A DNA stretch of 64,000 nucleotides from JAGVSR01 sp964589785 (GCA_964589785.1 CAZPUQ010000001.1:682001-746000); one strand, 5' to 3'; counted from the first letter of the stretch, positions 44,291 to 53,671 are shown. The notes: a model not told the origin generated them from the letters alone. Numbers and translations are program-made.

Positions 44291-46813
44291 TTATTTGTCC
44301 GCTGCGGGTGCGTCCGACGCGGCCCTCTTGGCCTGTTCGAGCTTCTTGATGTCCTCCGGCGTCAGCTTGGGGCGATCCACCTTGACCGTCAGCCTGTCGA
44401 GCTTGGCGGTCAAAGCGAACGGCGGCCGGTAGTCGGCGTCGTTCACGCCGGTCAGCGTGTCCGAGCCGATGTCGAAGCTCTCGTCCCACTGCAGGATCAT
44501 GGGCAGCGTCTTCGGCATGGTCTTGGTGTCGACGACCTTGCCGTCGACCTTCAGCGTCCCCGTTCCGGGGCGGCCGATACCGCTGAAATTGTTGAACGCC
44601 AGCGTGCCGGCGCCAAGCCCGTCGTACTTGAAATCGAACTCGACCGTGTGCTTGCCGGGCGTGAGCGCATCGGGGCCTTCCCATTTCAGCCGTTCCAGAT
44701 CGACCAGGTTCCACAGGAACACGGGCTTTCCTTTGAGCAGATAGAACCCGTAGCCCGCAAAGCGCCCTCCGGAGGTCAAGATCATACCCTCGGCACCACC
44801 TTCGGGCACGTCGACCTCCGCCGTGATCGTATAGGACGTATTGAGAAGGCTCGGCGAGTCGCCCTGGGGCAAGCCCACCATGGGGGCCGTGTAGACGAAT
44901 TCGGTCCGTCCCGCGGTAATGTTCGGGCGCGGCGCCACCATCCGCGCCGCCACCGAGGCGTCGAGCGGGAAGACCTGATGCTTCTGGGCCTCCGCTATGA
45001 ACTTGGCCTTCAGCTCCTTGACCTTGTCGGGATGCGTGGCTGCCAGATCGGTCGTCTGGTTGAAATCCTCGTTGAGGTTGAAGAGCTGCAGAACCTGATT
45101 GTCGAGAGGGTTCGGATTGGCCGGCCCGAAGGCTTCCCACGGGGCGCGGTTGACCTTGGTGCTCAAGAACCAGCCGTCGTCATACAGCGACCACTGGCCC
45201 ATCATCTCGAAATATTGCGTCGTGTGCCGCGACGGCGCCTTGGCGTTGTCCGCATCGAACGTGTAGGCAAAGCTCGTGCCCTCGATCGGCTTCTGCTTGA
45301 TGCCGTCGACGGTCTCCGGCGCACGGATGCCGGCGGCCTCCAGGACCGTCGGCAGCACGTCGATCACATGCACGAACTGCTCGCGCAGCGCACCCTTGTC
45401 CTTGATGCGCGCCGGCCAGGACACGACCATATTCTGGTTGATGCCGCCAAGCGCTGACGCGTTCTGCTTGAACCAGGGGAACGGCGTGTCGAAGGCCCAC
45501 GACCATCCTGCGGACATGTGATTGTAGGTCTGCTCTGTCCCCCAGACATCGTAGAACTTGAGCTGCACCTCGATCGGCAGCCGGTTCATGCCGTTGAAGA
45601 AGGCGACCTCGTTCGGCGTGCCGACCGGTCCGCCCTCCGCACTCGTGCCGTTGTCGCCGTTGATGTAGATGATGAGGGTGTTATCGAGCCGGCCGAGGTC
45701 CTGGAAGGCTTGCACGACGCGGCCGATCTCATGGTCGTTGTAGGCAGCGTAGGCGGCGAAGATCTCCACCTGGCGGATGAACAGCTTCTTCTCGTCGGCC
45801 GTCAGCTCATCCCAGGGCTTCAGAAGGTCTTTCGGCCACGGTCCGAGCTTGGCATCCTTCGGAACGACGCCGAGGCGCTTCTGGTTCTCGAAAATGCGCT
45901 CGCGGACCTTCTCGTAGCCGTCGTCGAAGAGCTTCATGCCCCTGATCTTGTCGGCCCACTCCTTGGTCGGATGATGCGGTGCGTGCGTCGCTCCGGGCGC
46001 ATATTTGATGAAGATGGGCTTGTCCGGCTGGATCTGGTGCATGCGGGTCATGTAGTCGATGGCGTCATCGGCCATGGCGGTGACCAGGTTCCACGTGCCG
46101 GGCTTTTGACCCTCGAAGGGGAAAATCTGCGTCGTGTTGCGGAAGAGGTTGGGCTGCCACTGGTTGGCGTCGCCGCCGACGAAGCCGTAAAAATATTCAA
46201 AGCCCAAACCGACCGGCCATTGGTCGAACGGGCCGGACTGACTGGCCGCGAAAGCGGGGACGTTATGGTCTTTGCCGAACCACGAGGTCGCATAGCCGTT
46301 GTCGCGAAGGATCCGGCCGATCGTGGCGGAGTCCTTGGCGATGATGCTGTTGTAGCCGGGGAATCCCGTCGACTGCTCGGAAATGACCCCGAAACCGGCG
46401 GAATGATGGTTGCGGCCGGTAATCAAGGCCGCGCGCGTCGGCGAGCACAACGCAGTGGAGAAGACGCGGTTGTAGCGCAGGCCTTCTTGCGCCAGCCGAT
46501 CCATGGTCGGCGTCGGGATCAGGCCTCCGAACGTGCTCGGAACGCCGAACCCGGCGTCGTCGGTGATGATCAGCAAGACGTTCGGCGCCCCTTTCGGCGG
46601 CACCACACGCGGGGCCCACCACGCCGTCGACTCCAAAGCGTCGTTCTTGATGACGCCGCCGAAGTCCGGAGTGGGCGGCGGAAGTTGCTGGCCGGGAATG
46701 GTCGTGGTGGCGCTCGGCGAGCCCAAGGTGCCGGTCACGTCCTGAGCAAGGGCAGGGGCAATCCCGGAAATCAGAACGGCGAAAGCGGGAAGCAGCGAAC
46801 GAAATCTCTTCAT
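44291..46813 (-). CDS. Large exported arylsulfatase
   Basis: An 840-residue protein from ATG 46813 (AGGAG upstream), with signal peptide MKRFRSLLPAFAVLISGIAPALA. Type I sulfatase motifs are clear: metal-binding DD at 85-86 in LLIITDDAGFG, and the formylglycine site CSPTRAALITGR with Cys123. GKDHNVP, KYAPGATHAPHHP and NGDNGTSAEGG follow. The C-terminal 200 residues form a beta-rich region (AEGMILTSGGRFAGYGFYLL, VEFDFKYDG) that is not part of the minimal catalytic fold. It would hydrolyse a sulfate ester in the periplasm. The maturing enzyme (formylglycine-generating) is not in the window. A second exported sulfatase lies at 61004. Confidence 0.92.
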   Translation of the reverse strand: MKRFRSLLPAFAVLISGIAPALAQDVTGTLGSPSATTTIPGQQLPPPTPDFGGVIKNDALESTAWWAPRVVPPKGAPNVLLIITDDAGFGVPSTFGGLIPTPTMDRLAQEGLRYNRVFSTALCSPTRAALITGRNHHSAGFGVISEQSTGFPGYNSIIAKDSATIGRILRDNGYATSWFGKDHNVPAFAASQSGPFDQWPVGLGFEYFYGFVGGDANQWQPNLFRNTTQIFPFEGQKPGTWNLVTAMADDAIDYMTRMHQIQPDKPIFIKYAPGATHAPHHPTKEWADKIRGMKLFDDGYEKVRERIFENQKRLGVVPKDAKLGPWPKDLLKPWDELTADEKKLFIRQVEIFAAYAAYNDHEIGRVVQAFQDLGRLDNTLIIYINGDNGTSAEGGPVGTPNEVAFFNGMNRLPIEVQLKFYDVWGTEQTYNHMSAGWSWAFDTPFPWFKQNASALGGINQNMVVSWPARIKDKGALREQFVHVIDVLPTVLEAAGIRAPETVDGIKQKPIEGTSFAYTFDADNAKAPSRHTTQYFEMMGQWSLYDDGWFLSTKVNRAPWEAFGPANPNPLDNQVLQLFNLNEDFNQTTDLAATHPDKVKELKAKFIAEAQKHQVFPLDASVAARMVAPRPNITAGRTEFVYTAPMVGLPQGDSPSLLNTSYTITAEVDVPEGGAEGMILTSGGRFAGYGFYLLKGKPVFLWNLVDLERLKWEGPDALTPGKHTVEFDFKYDGLGAGTLAFNNFSGIGRPGTGTLKVDGKVVDTKTMPKTLPMILQWDESFDIGSDTLTGVNDADYRPPFALTAKLDRLTVKVDRPKLTPEDIKKLEQAKRAASDAPAADK

Positions 46814-47165
46814 GGACAGGACTCCTGCCGTGTCGGACTGGGGCGCGGGACAGCGGATCGCGCGAGCAAAAACCGCAGAGCGGCCAAAGAATGATCCAGG
46901 CGCCTCGTGCCGGCTATGCAGATTTTGACACGGCAAGACAAAACGATAGCCGGAGGGTCGAGGCTAGGGGTCGGGCAGCCCGAGGCCAGCAAGCATGCCG
47001 CGACAGCCCTGCACGGTCATGCTCGGCATACGGTCTTTTTTCGTGCCTTGCCGGCGACATCGGGCCCGCAAAAGTGCCCGCTGTCAAAAAAAGCCGTATC
47101 GGCGGGCGGGGTGGGATGCTTGCTGGTCAGGACGGATTGAGGCGGCAGCGAACGGAGATGGCGTC
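46814..47165. other. Divergent intergenic region, about 350 bp, with an inverted repeat
   Basis: Lies between the large sulfatase and the broken outer-membrane protein gene. It should hold both promoters. The only clear structure is the long inverted repeat at 47028-47099. Confidence 0.45.
47028..47099. repeat. Imperfect 14-bp inverted repeat with T/A tracts
   Basis: ATACGGTCTTTTTT (47028-47041) and AAAAAAAGCCGTAT (47086-47099) are complementary except for one position, 44 bp apart. They could form a long stem with a GC-rich loop, act as a two-way terminator, or be ends of a tiny insertion. Confidence 0.5.
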
Positions 47166-48017
47166 ATGGGGAGGTCTGTCCGGCCCGGGCTCCCGGAATT
47201 GACCGTGATAGGGCTCGTTCTTTGCGGGTCTGCGACCACGGGCTCGACCGCGGATCTCGGATACCCTGCGGCCGACGCTCCAGTCGCCTCCTCGGAGTGG
47301 AGGTTGGCCTTCACGCCCTACGCCTGGCTGGCGTTCATGTCTGGCCGCGCCGAGGTCGGGAGCACGACTCTCGACGTGGACCTCACCCGGGCGACATCCT
47401 GCGCAATCTCGATTGGTCGGAGGTTCCGATCTGGATGAGCTACGCCGAATTGCGCCGCGGTCCGCTCTCGTTCTTCAACGACATCATGTGGACGGCGGTC
47501 GAGGCGGCCGACGGTTTCGAGCGCCGGTTCGTCTCCGGCCAGGTCGAGGTCGACTATTCTCAGCTCACCGTGGAGCTGGGCGCGGCCTATTCCGTCTGGT
47601 CTGAGAGCGGCGGGACGGTCGATGTGCTCGCCGGCGGACGGTATTGGCGCCAGGAGACCGACGTCTATCTGCAAACCGATCGCGTCGCGCTCGACCGTTC
47701 GGGCACTGTCGATTGGGTCGATCCCTTCGTCGGGGCGCGCTGGATGCAATCGGTTGCGCCGGGGCAGAGCATCCTCGTTCGGGGCGATATCGGCGGCTTC
47801 GGCGCGGGCAGCGATTTCTCCTGGCAGGCGCTTGCGACCTATAACTTGAAGCTGTGTGAAACGGATGGCCACACGATCAACGGCTATGTGGGCTATCGCG
47901 CTCTCACGGTGGATTATTGTGGGCTATCGCGCTCTCACGGTGGATTATTCAGAAGGCGCGTACGAATACGACGTGCTGCAGCAGGGTCCGATCGCGGGCC
48001 TCTCCGTGAACTTCTAG
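47166..48017 (+). pseudogene. Outer-membrane beta-barrel-like protein gene, frameshifted twice
   Basis: Starts at ATG 47166 with a signal-like N-terminus (ELTVIGLVLCGSATTGSTA). It continues in frame through WRLAFTPYAWLAFMSG to about 47388, then must shift to the next frame (GDILRNLDWSEVPIWMSYAE). The missing base is in the run before GGGCGACATC. The barrel-like middle (VDYSQLTVELGAAYSVWSE, VDPFVGARWMQS) is intact. A 31-bp tandem duplication at 47888-47949 then shifts the frame again. Removing one copy restores ALTVDYSEGAYEYDVLQQG and the stop at 48015. The family is an exported, probably outer-membrane protein of unknown role. Confidence 0.78.
47888..47949 (+). repeat. 31-bp perfect tandem duplication
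   Basis: Two identical adjacent 31-bp units (47888-47918 and 47919-47949), the first beginning GTGGGCTATCGCG. Because 31 is not a multiple of three it shifts the reading frame of the barrel protein near its C-terminus. It is probably a recent replication slip. Confidence 0.9.
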
Positions 48018-48052
48018 ACGGGGCCACGTCCATCGGCCGGTCAGACCGCGAG

Positions 48053-48079
48053 ACGGCGGCGTGGAAGACGCCGCCGTTT
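48053..48079 (+). terminator. Strong hairpin terminator
   Basis: ACGGCGGCGT and ACGCCGCCGT form a perfect 10-bp GC-rich stem with a 5-nt loop, followed by TT, 36 bp after the barrel-protein stop. It separates that pseudogene from the cytochrome gene. Confidence 0.7.
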
Positions 48080-48167
48080 GCTATGGTATAGGCTGCGCGG
48101 CCGAGGCCGCTCCGTCGGCCGTCCGATCAAGAGCCCCCGGATGTGAACTTCGACATGCACCTCACGA

Positions 48168-50561
48168 ATGATGCCGGCGTTTGAGACATCCGTAGCTGCG
48201 GCGCGGCCCGGTCTGCCCGCAGCGACGCGGCCTCGCCGTCTTGCGAAGCTGATGGCCTGGGGCGTGATGGTTGCCGTCCCACTGCTCGCAGTTGAAGGTA
48301 GAGCCGCCGCCGACGACGGCCGTCCGGCCTCGGATGCGCGACCAGCGGCCCGCTTCGTCGGCTCGCAGGCGTGCGCCACCTGCCACCCCGCCGAGCATGC
48401 GGAGTGGTCGTCCTCGCAGCATCACGCGGCCATGCAGGACGCGAGCGAGACGACCGTTCTCGGCGACTTCGACGGCGCGACCTTCACGTACGACGGTGTC
48501 GAAAGCACCTTCTTCAAGAAGGACGGGCGGTTCTGGGTGCGGACGGATGGCCCCGACGGGACGCTTGCCGATTTCGAGATCGCCTACACCTTCGGCATCG
48601 CCCCGCTGCAGCAGTATCTGATCGCGCTGCCGGGCGGGCGCTATCAAGCGCTCGGCATCGCCTGGGACGCGCGCCCGAAGGAGGACGGCGGGCAGCGCTG
48701 GTATCATCTCTATCCCGACCAGGGCCTGAAGGCGGGCCATCCCCTGCATTGGACCGGCATCGATCAGACCTGGAACTACCAGTGTGCCTGGTGCCATTCC
48801 ACGAATGTGCAGAAGAACTACGACGCTGAGACCCGGACCTTCCAGACGACGTGGTCCGAAATCAGCGTCGGCTGCGAATCCTGCCATGGCCCCGCATCGC
48901 ATCATCTCGACTGGGCCTCGAAGGCCCGAGGAGGAGCGGAAGCGTATCCCGACGCGGCCAAGGGGTTCGCGCTGCGGATGGACGAGCGTAGGAACGTCAC
49001 CTGGCCCATGGGCCCCGGCGGGCAGGCCATGCGCTCGCACCCGCGCACATCGAGCAAGGAAATCGAGGCGTGCGCGGGGTGCCACTCCCGCCGCCAGCAG
49101 TTCTCCTCCGATCCCAATGCCGCCGGGCGCCTCTTCGATGCCTTTCGTCCATCGCCTCTGGAAGCCGGCCTCTATCATGCCGATGGCCAGCAGCGCGACG
49201 AGGTTTTCACCTACGGGTCGTTCGTGCAGAGCAGGATGCACGCTGCCGGCGTCACGTGCTCCGACTGCCACAATCCGCATTCGGGTCGGCTGCGCATGCC
49301 GGGCAACGCCGTCTGCGCGCAATGCCACGCGCCCGAACGGTTCGATACGGCAGAGCATCACCATCATCCCATCGGAGGAAGCAAGGGCGCCGAATGTGCC
49401 GCCTGCCACATGCCGACGACGACCTACATGGGGGTGGACGCGCGCCACGACCATTCGCTGCGCATTCCGCGCCCCGATCTGTCGGTGCTGCTCGGCACGC
49501 CCAACGCCTGTACCACATGTCATCAGGACAAGCCGGCGAGCTGGGCGCGGGACGCGATCAAGGCCTGGTATCCGGCGCCCGCGTCCGGAGCACAGAACTT
49601 TGCGGAGGCATTCGATGTCGGCGACCGGCGTGCTCCCGGAGCCCAGTCGGCGCTCTTCAGGATCGCCTCCGCAGACACCGCGTCGGCCATTGCGCGAGCG
49701 AGCGCGCTGGAACGGCTCGGCGGCTTTCCCTCGCCCGAGGTCCTCGAGCTGGCGGCACGATCGCTGGCGGTCGACGATCCGGGGGTTCGCTCGGCGGCGA
49801 TCTCGATCATTGCCGGCGCGGATGCCGCCACGCGCGCCGCGCTCCTCGCGCCGCTTCTCCGCGACACGTCCCGGCTCGTGCGCATGGATGCGGCGCGGGC
49901 TCTGGCCGGAGAGCCGGAATCGGCACTCTCGGGCGACGATCGGGCAGCCTTCGACACGGCGCTCGCCGAGTACGTGAGCGGACAGCTCTTCAATGCCGAG
50001 CGCCCGGAAGCGCAGACGAACCTCGCGCAACTCTACCGCGCCCAGGGCAAACCCGATGCGGCCCGGGCGTCGTTGTCGAGGGCCATCGAGCTGGACAAGA
50101 GCTTTGAGGCGGCGAGCATCGCGCTGGCGGAGCTGGAGCGCACCGAGGGCGACGAAGCCGGCGCCGAACGGGTGCTGCGCGAAGCGCTTGCGGCTAACCC
50201 GCGGTCGGGGCCGGCGGCGCATGCGCTGGGCCTCAGTCTCATTCGTCAGAAGCGCATCGAGGAAGCCATGGAGTGGCTAGCCCGCGCGGCCGAGACGGCG
50301 CCGGAAGACCCGCGCTTCGCCTACGTTCTCGCGGTGGCGCTTCACGACACGGGCAAGGCGGCCGAGGCGCTCGGCGCGTTGAAGAACGCGCTGGCCCGCC
50401 ACCCCTACGATCGCGATCTCCTCATGACGCTTGCGTCCTACGAGATCGAGGCCGGCGACCGGGCTGCGGCGCTGGCGCGGGCGGAGCTGCTCGACCGTCT
50501 GGAGCCGAACAATCCGCAGATCGCGCAGTTGCTGGCGTCATTGCGGGAGCGGAGGCCGTAG
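48168..50561 (+). CDS. Exported eight-heme cytochrome c with HEAT and TPR repeats
   Basis: A 797-residue protein. A hydrophobic export segment lies at about 28-45. Then there are eight CxxCH heme sites: CATCH (69-73), CAWCH, CESCH, CAGCH, CSDCH, CAQCH, CAACH and CTTCH, all in the first 450 residues, in the cytochrome c554-like multiheme pattern. Next comes a helical HEAT-like stretch (LERLGGFPSPEVLELAARSL, SAAISIIAGADAATRAALL). The C-terminal 180 residues are tetratricopeptide repeats (TNLAQLYRAQGKPDAARASL, LGLSLIRQKRIEEAMEWLAR, LAVALHDTGKAAEALGALKN). It probably works in the periplasm as an electron carrier or redox enzyme anchored by protein contacts. A decayed piece of the same repeat is found at 40692. 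The partner is unknown; the molybdoenzyme operon at 54-60 kb is a candidate. Confidence 0.9.
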   Translation: MMPAFETSVAAARPGLPAATRPRRLAKLMAWGVMVAVPLLAVEGRAAADDGRPASDARPAARFVGSQACATCHPAEHAEWSSSQHHAAMQDASETTVLGDFDGATFTYDGVESTFFKKDGRFWVRTDGPDGTLADFEIAYTFGIAPLQQYLIALPGGRYQALGIAWDARPKEDGGQRWYHLYPDQGLKAGHPLHWTGIDQTWNYQCAWCHSTNVQKNYDAETRTFQTTWSEISVGCESCHGPASHHLDWASKARGGAEAYPDAAKGFALRMDERRNVTWPMGPGGQAMRSHPRTSSKEIEACAGCHSRRQQFSSDPNAAGRLFDAFRPSPLEAGLYHADGQQRDEVFTYGSFVQSRMHAAGVTCSDCHNPHSGRLRMPGNAVCAQCHAPERFDTAEHHHHPIGGSKGAECAACHMPTTTYMGVDARHDHSLRIPRPDLSVLLGTPNACTTCHQDKPASWARDAIKAWYPAPASGAQNFAEAFDVGDRRAPGAQSALFRIASADTASAIARASALERLGGFPSPEVLELAARSLAVDDPGVRSAAISIIAGADAATRAALLAPLLRDTSRLVRMDAARALAGEPESALSGDDRAAFDTALAEYVSGQLFNAERPEAQTNLAQLYRAQGKPDAARASLSRAIELDKSFEAASIALAELERTEGDEAGAERVLREALAANPRSGPAAHALGLSLIRQKRIEEAMEWLARAAETAPEDPRFAYVLAVALHDTGKAAEALGALKNALARHPYDRDLLMTLASYEIEAGDRAAALARAELLDRLEPNNPQIAQLLASLRERRP

Positions 50562-50640
50562 CCGCAGAGTCACATCGCGGCTCCCGGTCCTCGCGAACCT
50601 CATCTCGTCCCGTCGTTCACGGGGAGAGCGGGCGCGCCGC

Positions 50641-51006
50641 TCAGATGTCCTTTTCGGCGACCTTGTCCAGTGTGCCGAACAGCGTGCCGGCCCACCGCTC
50701 GGCGTTCTCGGGCAGGAACGTGAAGCTCTGCACCTTGAACACGAGACCGCCCGTCATCACGATCTTCTCGTCCCCGGGTATCACCTCCACGGAGATGTAG
50801 TCCGCGCACGTCTGCCGGCCGACGGCCTTGTTCACGGCGTTGGCGGCCATGATCTCGTTCTCGCCCGCTGCACGCAGGGTCAGAAACGCCATCTGATCCT
50901 GCCGCGTGTCGCAGAAGTAGCCGCCGACCCTCACAGGGTCGCCAGCGGTCGCCACATCGGCGGTTGCGAGGATGAGCGGAGCAAAGGCCAAGGGCAGGAG
51001 CTTCAT
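50641..51006 (-). CDS. Small exported protein of unknown function
   Basis: A 121-residue protein from ATG 51006 with GGAGG upstream; the longer frame to 51147 lacks a signal peptide. It has a signal sequence (MKLLPLAFAPLILATADVATA) and two cysteines (YFCDTRQDQMAFLTL, RQTCADYISVEVIPGDE) likely to form a disulfide. No family recognised. It is convergent with the cytochrome gene and downstream of the VWA gene on the same strand. Confidence 0.7.
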   Translation of the reverse strand: MKLLPLAFAPLILATADVATAGDPVRVGGYFCDTRQDQMAFLTLRAAGENEIMAANAVNKAVGRQTCADYISVEVIPGDEKIVMTGGLVFKVQSFTFLPENAERWAGTLFGTLDKVAEKDI

Positions 51007-51153
51007 CGGTCCTCCAGACGACAACGGCCACGCTCGCGCGTGCACCGATTTGCCCTGGACGTCCTCCCGGCACCCGATCCTTTTTCTTGAAGAAGACCGC
51101 GATTCGTTTCGCCGCTCAACGGCCGTGATTGCCCGGCCATAAGGCATGCGAGC

Positions 51154-52059
51154 CTATTTGGGCGGCGGTTGGGGAAATCTGCAAGCTCCGGCCGCGGCCT
51201 GCCCGGTGCGAGTTTTTAGGCAGGGGTCGATTGCCGCGGCCGATTGCGTCGGCGCACTGCGATGCCTGCGCTCGCCGAGCGCGACGCTCCGGCGTACCGC
51301 CACCGGATCCTGTGACATCTCGGGACACATGAGCGTCTGGCGAAGGGCATCCGTCAGCTCCGCGGTTGTCTCCGCGAGCACGAATTTGCCTCCTGTTCCA
51401 TCCGCGAGGCAGCGGGCGCCGGATGTCTCGGAATGCGACGGCAGACGGAACCCAACGACGTGGATGGTGATGCCGGCCGCGTCGGCTCTTGTCCGGCGGG
51501 CAAGCCGGCAGGGATCTCCGCCGCAGGTGTCCTCGCCGTCCGTGAGGACCACGATCTCCACAGGCCGAGGGCTGTCCTTCAGGACTTCAATCGCGCGTTC
51601 GACCGATCGGGTGAGGGCTGTGCGTCCGGCCGGCCGCACGCCTTCGGCGATCCGCAGGATCTCGCGCGCAGCATTGGGCGTCGGCGGCAGCCGCACCTCA
51701 ACGTTGCTACAACTGTTCTCGCTCTTTCCGGGTCCATAGACCACGAGGCCCATCCGGCGCACGCGGGCGACGTCTGGGACCACGCGCGCCAGGGCCACGC
51801 GGACGCGATCCATCCGGTTCGGTGCGCCTTCCGGGAAATCGGCCGCCGACATCGAGCCCGATCCGTCCAGCACCAGCATGACATCGCTCGTACAGTGCGA
51901 TCCCATGACAGGCGCCGGATCGGACCGGGCGACCCCGCTGCCGAGCAGCTGAAGTGCGAAAGCCAGACCGGCGGCCGATCGTCTCCCGGGCAGGTGGCGT
52001 GCTCGTCGCCGGCCCGCGTTTCGCGGCCTCTCGGGACGATCGCGGTCCGTTCCGGTCAT
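51154..52059 (-). CDS. Exported von Willebrand factor A-domain protein
   Basis: A 301-residue protein from ATG 52059, with an export segment at about 28-45. The VWA domain has the metal-ion-dependent adhesion site DGSGSM at 65-70. The supporting threonine and aspartate lie in GRTALTRSVERAIEVL and VVLTDGEDTCGGDPC. Several cysteines suggest disulfides. VWA proteins bind other proteins through the bound metal. The partner is not known. It sits between the cytochrome region and the DMT transporter. Confidence 0.85.
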   Translation of the reverse strand: MTGTDRDRPERPRNAGRRRARHLPGRRSAAGLAFALQLLGSGVARSDPAPVMGSHCTSDVMLVLDGSGSMSAADFPEGAPNRMDRVRVALARVVPDVARVRRMGLVVYGPGKSENSCSNVEVRLPPTPNAAREILRIAEGVRPAGRTALTRSVERAIEVLKDSPRPVEIVVLTDGEDTCGGDPCRLARRTRADAAGITIHVVGFRLPSHSETSGARCLADGTGGKFVLAETTAELTDALRQTLMCPEMSQDPVAVRRSVALGERRHRSAPTQSAAAIDPCLKTRTGQAAAGACRFPQPPPK

Positions 52060-52207
52060 GGACGAATTTGGGCGTGCGATCAGAGGTTGCCGCAATAGCA
52101 AGCTTGGCAGTCTTGCACGGGCAGAGTCTGCAATTGCCCGCGAGGCACGGCCGCCGGCAATCAGTCGCTACAAGAGCGGATCACCGGCGACGCAAGGCTG
52201 CTGCACC

Positions 52208-53116
52208 TCAAACGACCGGAGGCAAAGGCTGCTTTTCGAGCCGCAGCAGCGCGAGGGATGCACCGATGATGAGGACGATGCTCACGACGATCCACGGCGT
52301 GACCGGCTCGTTGAACAGCAACGCCGCAAAGACAATGGCATAGACCGGCTCCAAGGCGATGAAGCCGCTGCATGTGCTCGCCGAGATTCGCTTCAAGGCG
52401 TACAGGTAGATCAAGAGCATGATCGCGGTATTGAAGACGCCCAATGCCGCAAGCGACAGCCAATCAACGGCGGTCGCGGGAGCCGGAACCGCCAAGAGCA
52501 GTGTCGGCGCGAGCAGCGCGAAGACGATGACGTTCTGACAAAACGAAATGCTTGTAGGAGACAGGAGGGGGCCTACTCGCTGGCTCACGCGCCAAAACAG
52601 TGCGTAGGTGATGGCCGAAGCCAGGCCTGCGGCCGCTCCACCCACATTGCCTTGACCGCTGCCGGGTTCAACCAGCAAAGCCACCGCGATCACGATGACG
52701 ACTCCCACCGCGATCTCTGCGGCGCTCGGCAGCCGCCGTCGCTGCACTGCCTCGACGATCACCGTGAACAGCGGGAACGTCGCGAACGTGAGGGTGGCCA
52801 CGGCTACGCCCGCCATCTGCACCGACACGAAGAAGGCCAGCCAATGGGCGGCGAGGAAGAACCCGCTCAGCGCAAGGCTGCTCCAGGACGCGGTGGGGAG
52901 ACCCCGAAGATCGGTCTTGTATCCCCCCAACAGCGCAAGTGCGAGCGCTCCGAAGCCCGCGCGCATGGCGACGATCCAGAATGGAGAGACGTTCAGCTTG
53001 CCGTAGAGCGCTGCGGTTCCGAATATCACCGCCGCGACGTTGATCGCCAGTACGCCTTGGGCCTGGGTCGACAGGACGGGGAGCCATGGACGATGTAGGC
53101 GACTGATGGGCGACAT
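52208..53116 (-). CDS. DMT-superfamily (EamA) transporter
   Basis: A 302-residue protein from ATG 53116 (a TTG at 53131 is possible). It has ten hydrophobic segments in two five-helix EamA repeats. The first contains AAVIFGTAALYGKLNVSPFWIVAMRAGF and the second ALGVFNTAIMLLIYLYALKRI with ALEPVYAIVFAALLFNEPVT. The pattern fits metabolite or amino-acid efflux transporters. It lies 55 bp after the MerR gene on the same strand, so the two may be co-transcribed. The substrate is unknown. Confidence 0.9.
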   Translation of the reverse strand: MSPISRLHRPWLPVLSTQAQGVLAINVAAVIFGTAALYGKLNVSPFWIVAMRAGFGALALALLGGYKTDLRGLPTASWSSLALSGFFLAAHWLAFFVSVQMAGVAVATLTFATFPLFTVIVEAVQRRRLPSAAEIAVGVVIVIAVALLVEPGSGQGNVGGAAAGLASAITYALFWRVSQRVGPLLSPTSISFCQNVIVFALLAPTLLLAVPAPATAVDWLSLAALGVFNTAIMLLIYLYALKRISASTCSGFIALEPVYAIVFAALLFNEPVTPWIVVSIVLIIGASLALLRLEKQPLPPVV

Positions 53117-53170
53117 CGCGGTTGGGTTCAAGGAGGTTCGCCCGGACCATTATCCTTGACCGACGTGGCG

Positions 53171-53590
53171 TCAACCGCGTCTCTTGCGGTCCGGATTTCT
53201 GCGGGCAAGTCGATCGATGACCCGGCACTCGGCGATGCGCTTCTTGTCACAACACGCCAGCATTCCGCTGATCTCGCGGCGCAATGCCTTGAGCGATGCG
53301 ATCTTGGCATCGATCGCTGCAAGATGCGTCTCAGCGATCGCATCAACGGAAGCGCAGGGCTGCTCTGGATTGCTTGACAGGTCCAGCAGGCTCCGGATGT
53401 CTGCGACTTCAAAGCCGAGATCGCGGGCGTGGCGAATGAAAAGCAGGCGCTTCAGGTGGCCGTCGTCGTATCGCCGCTGGCGGCCTTCCGTCCGCGGCGG
53501 CTCGGGCATCAACCCGATCTGCTCATAATAGCGAACGGTTTGGACCGCATAGGCTGCCCGCCGCGCCAGCTCTCCAATTCCATACTCCAT
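53171..53590 (-). CDS. MerR-family metal-responsive regulator
   Basis: A 139-residue protein. The N-terminal helix-turn-helix MEYGIGELARRAAYAVQTVRYYEQ and GLMPEPPRTEGRQRRYDD is canonical MerR. The C-terminal end has ACCDKKRIAECRVIDRL, a cysteine cluster like those in the Cd/Pb/Zn-sensing group, and a conserved cysteine in PCASVDA. It is divergent from a CDF transporter gene with a promoter of MerR geometry between them. It is therefore likely to activate that gene when it binds a divalent metal. Confidence 0.9.
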   Translation of the reverse strand: MEYGIGELARRAAYAVQTVRYYEQIGLMPEPPRTEGRQRRYDDGHLKRLLFIRHARDLGFEVADIRSLLDLSSNPEQPCASVDAIAETHLAAIDAKIASLKALRREISGMLACCDKKRIAECRVIDRLARRNPDRKRRG

Positions 53591-53603
53591 GGCTTTCCCG
53601 CCC

Positions 53604-53634
53604 TTGAACCTACAGCCGCTGTAGACCCTACATG
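53604..53634 (+). promoter_or_regulatory. MerR-type promoter and operator for the CDF gene
   Basis: A -35-like TTGAAC (53604-53609) and a -10-like TACATG (53629-53634) are separated by 19 bp, the over-long spacing typical of MerR-activated promoters. The spacer contains the inverted repeat CTACAG-CCG-CTGTAG (53610-53624). The direction matches the transporter gene at 53672. Confidence 0.75.
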
Positions 53635-53671
53635 TAGCGCATGGCGGGCGGCCGGCAAGGGAGGTGCGAGC

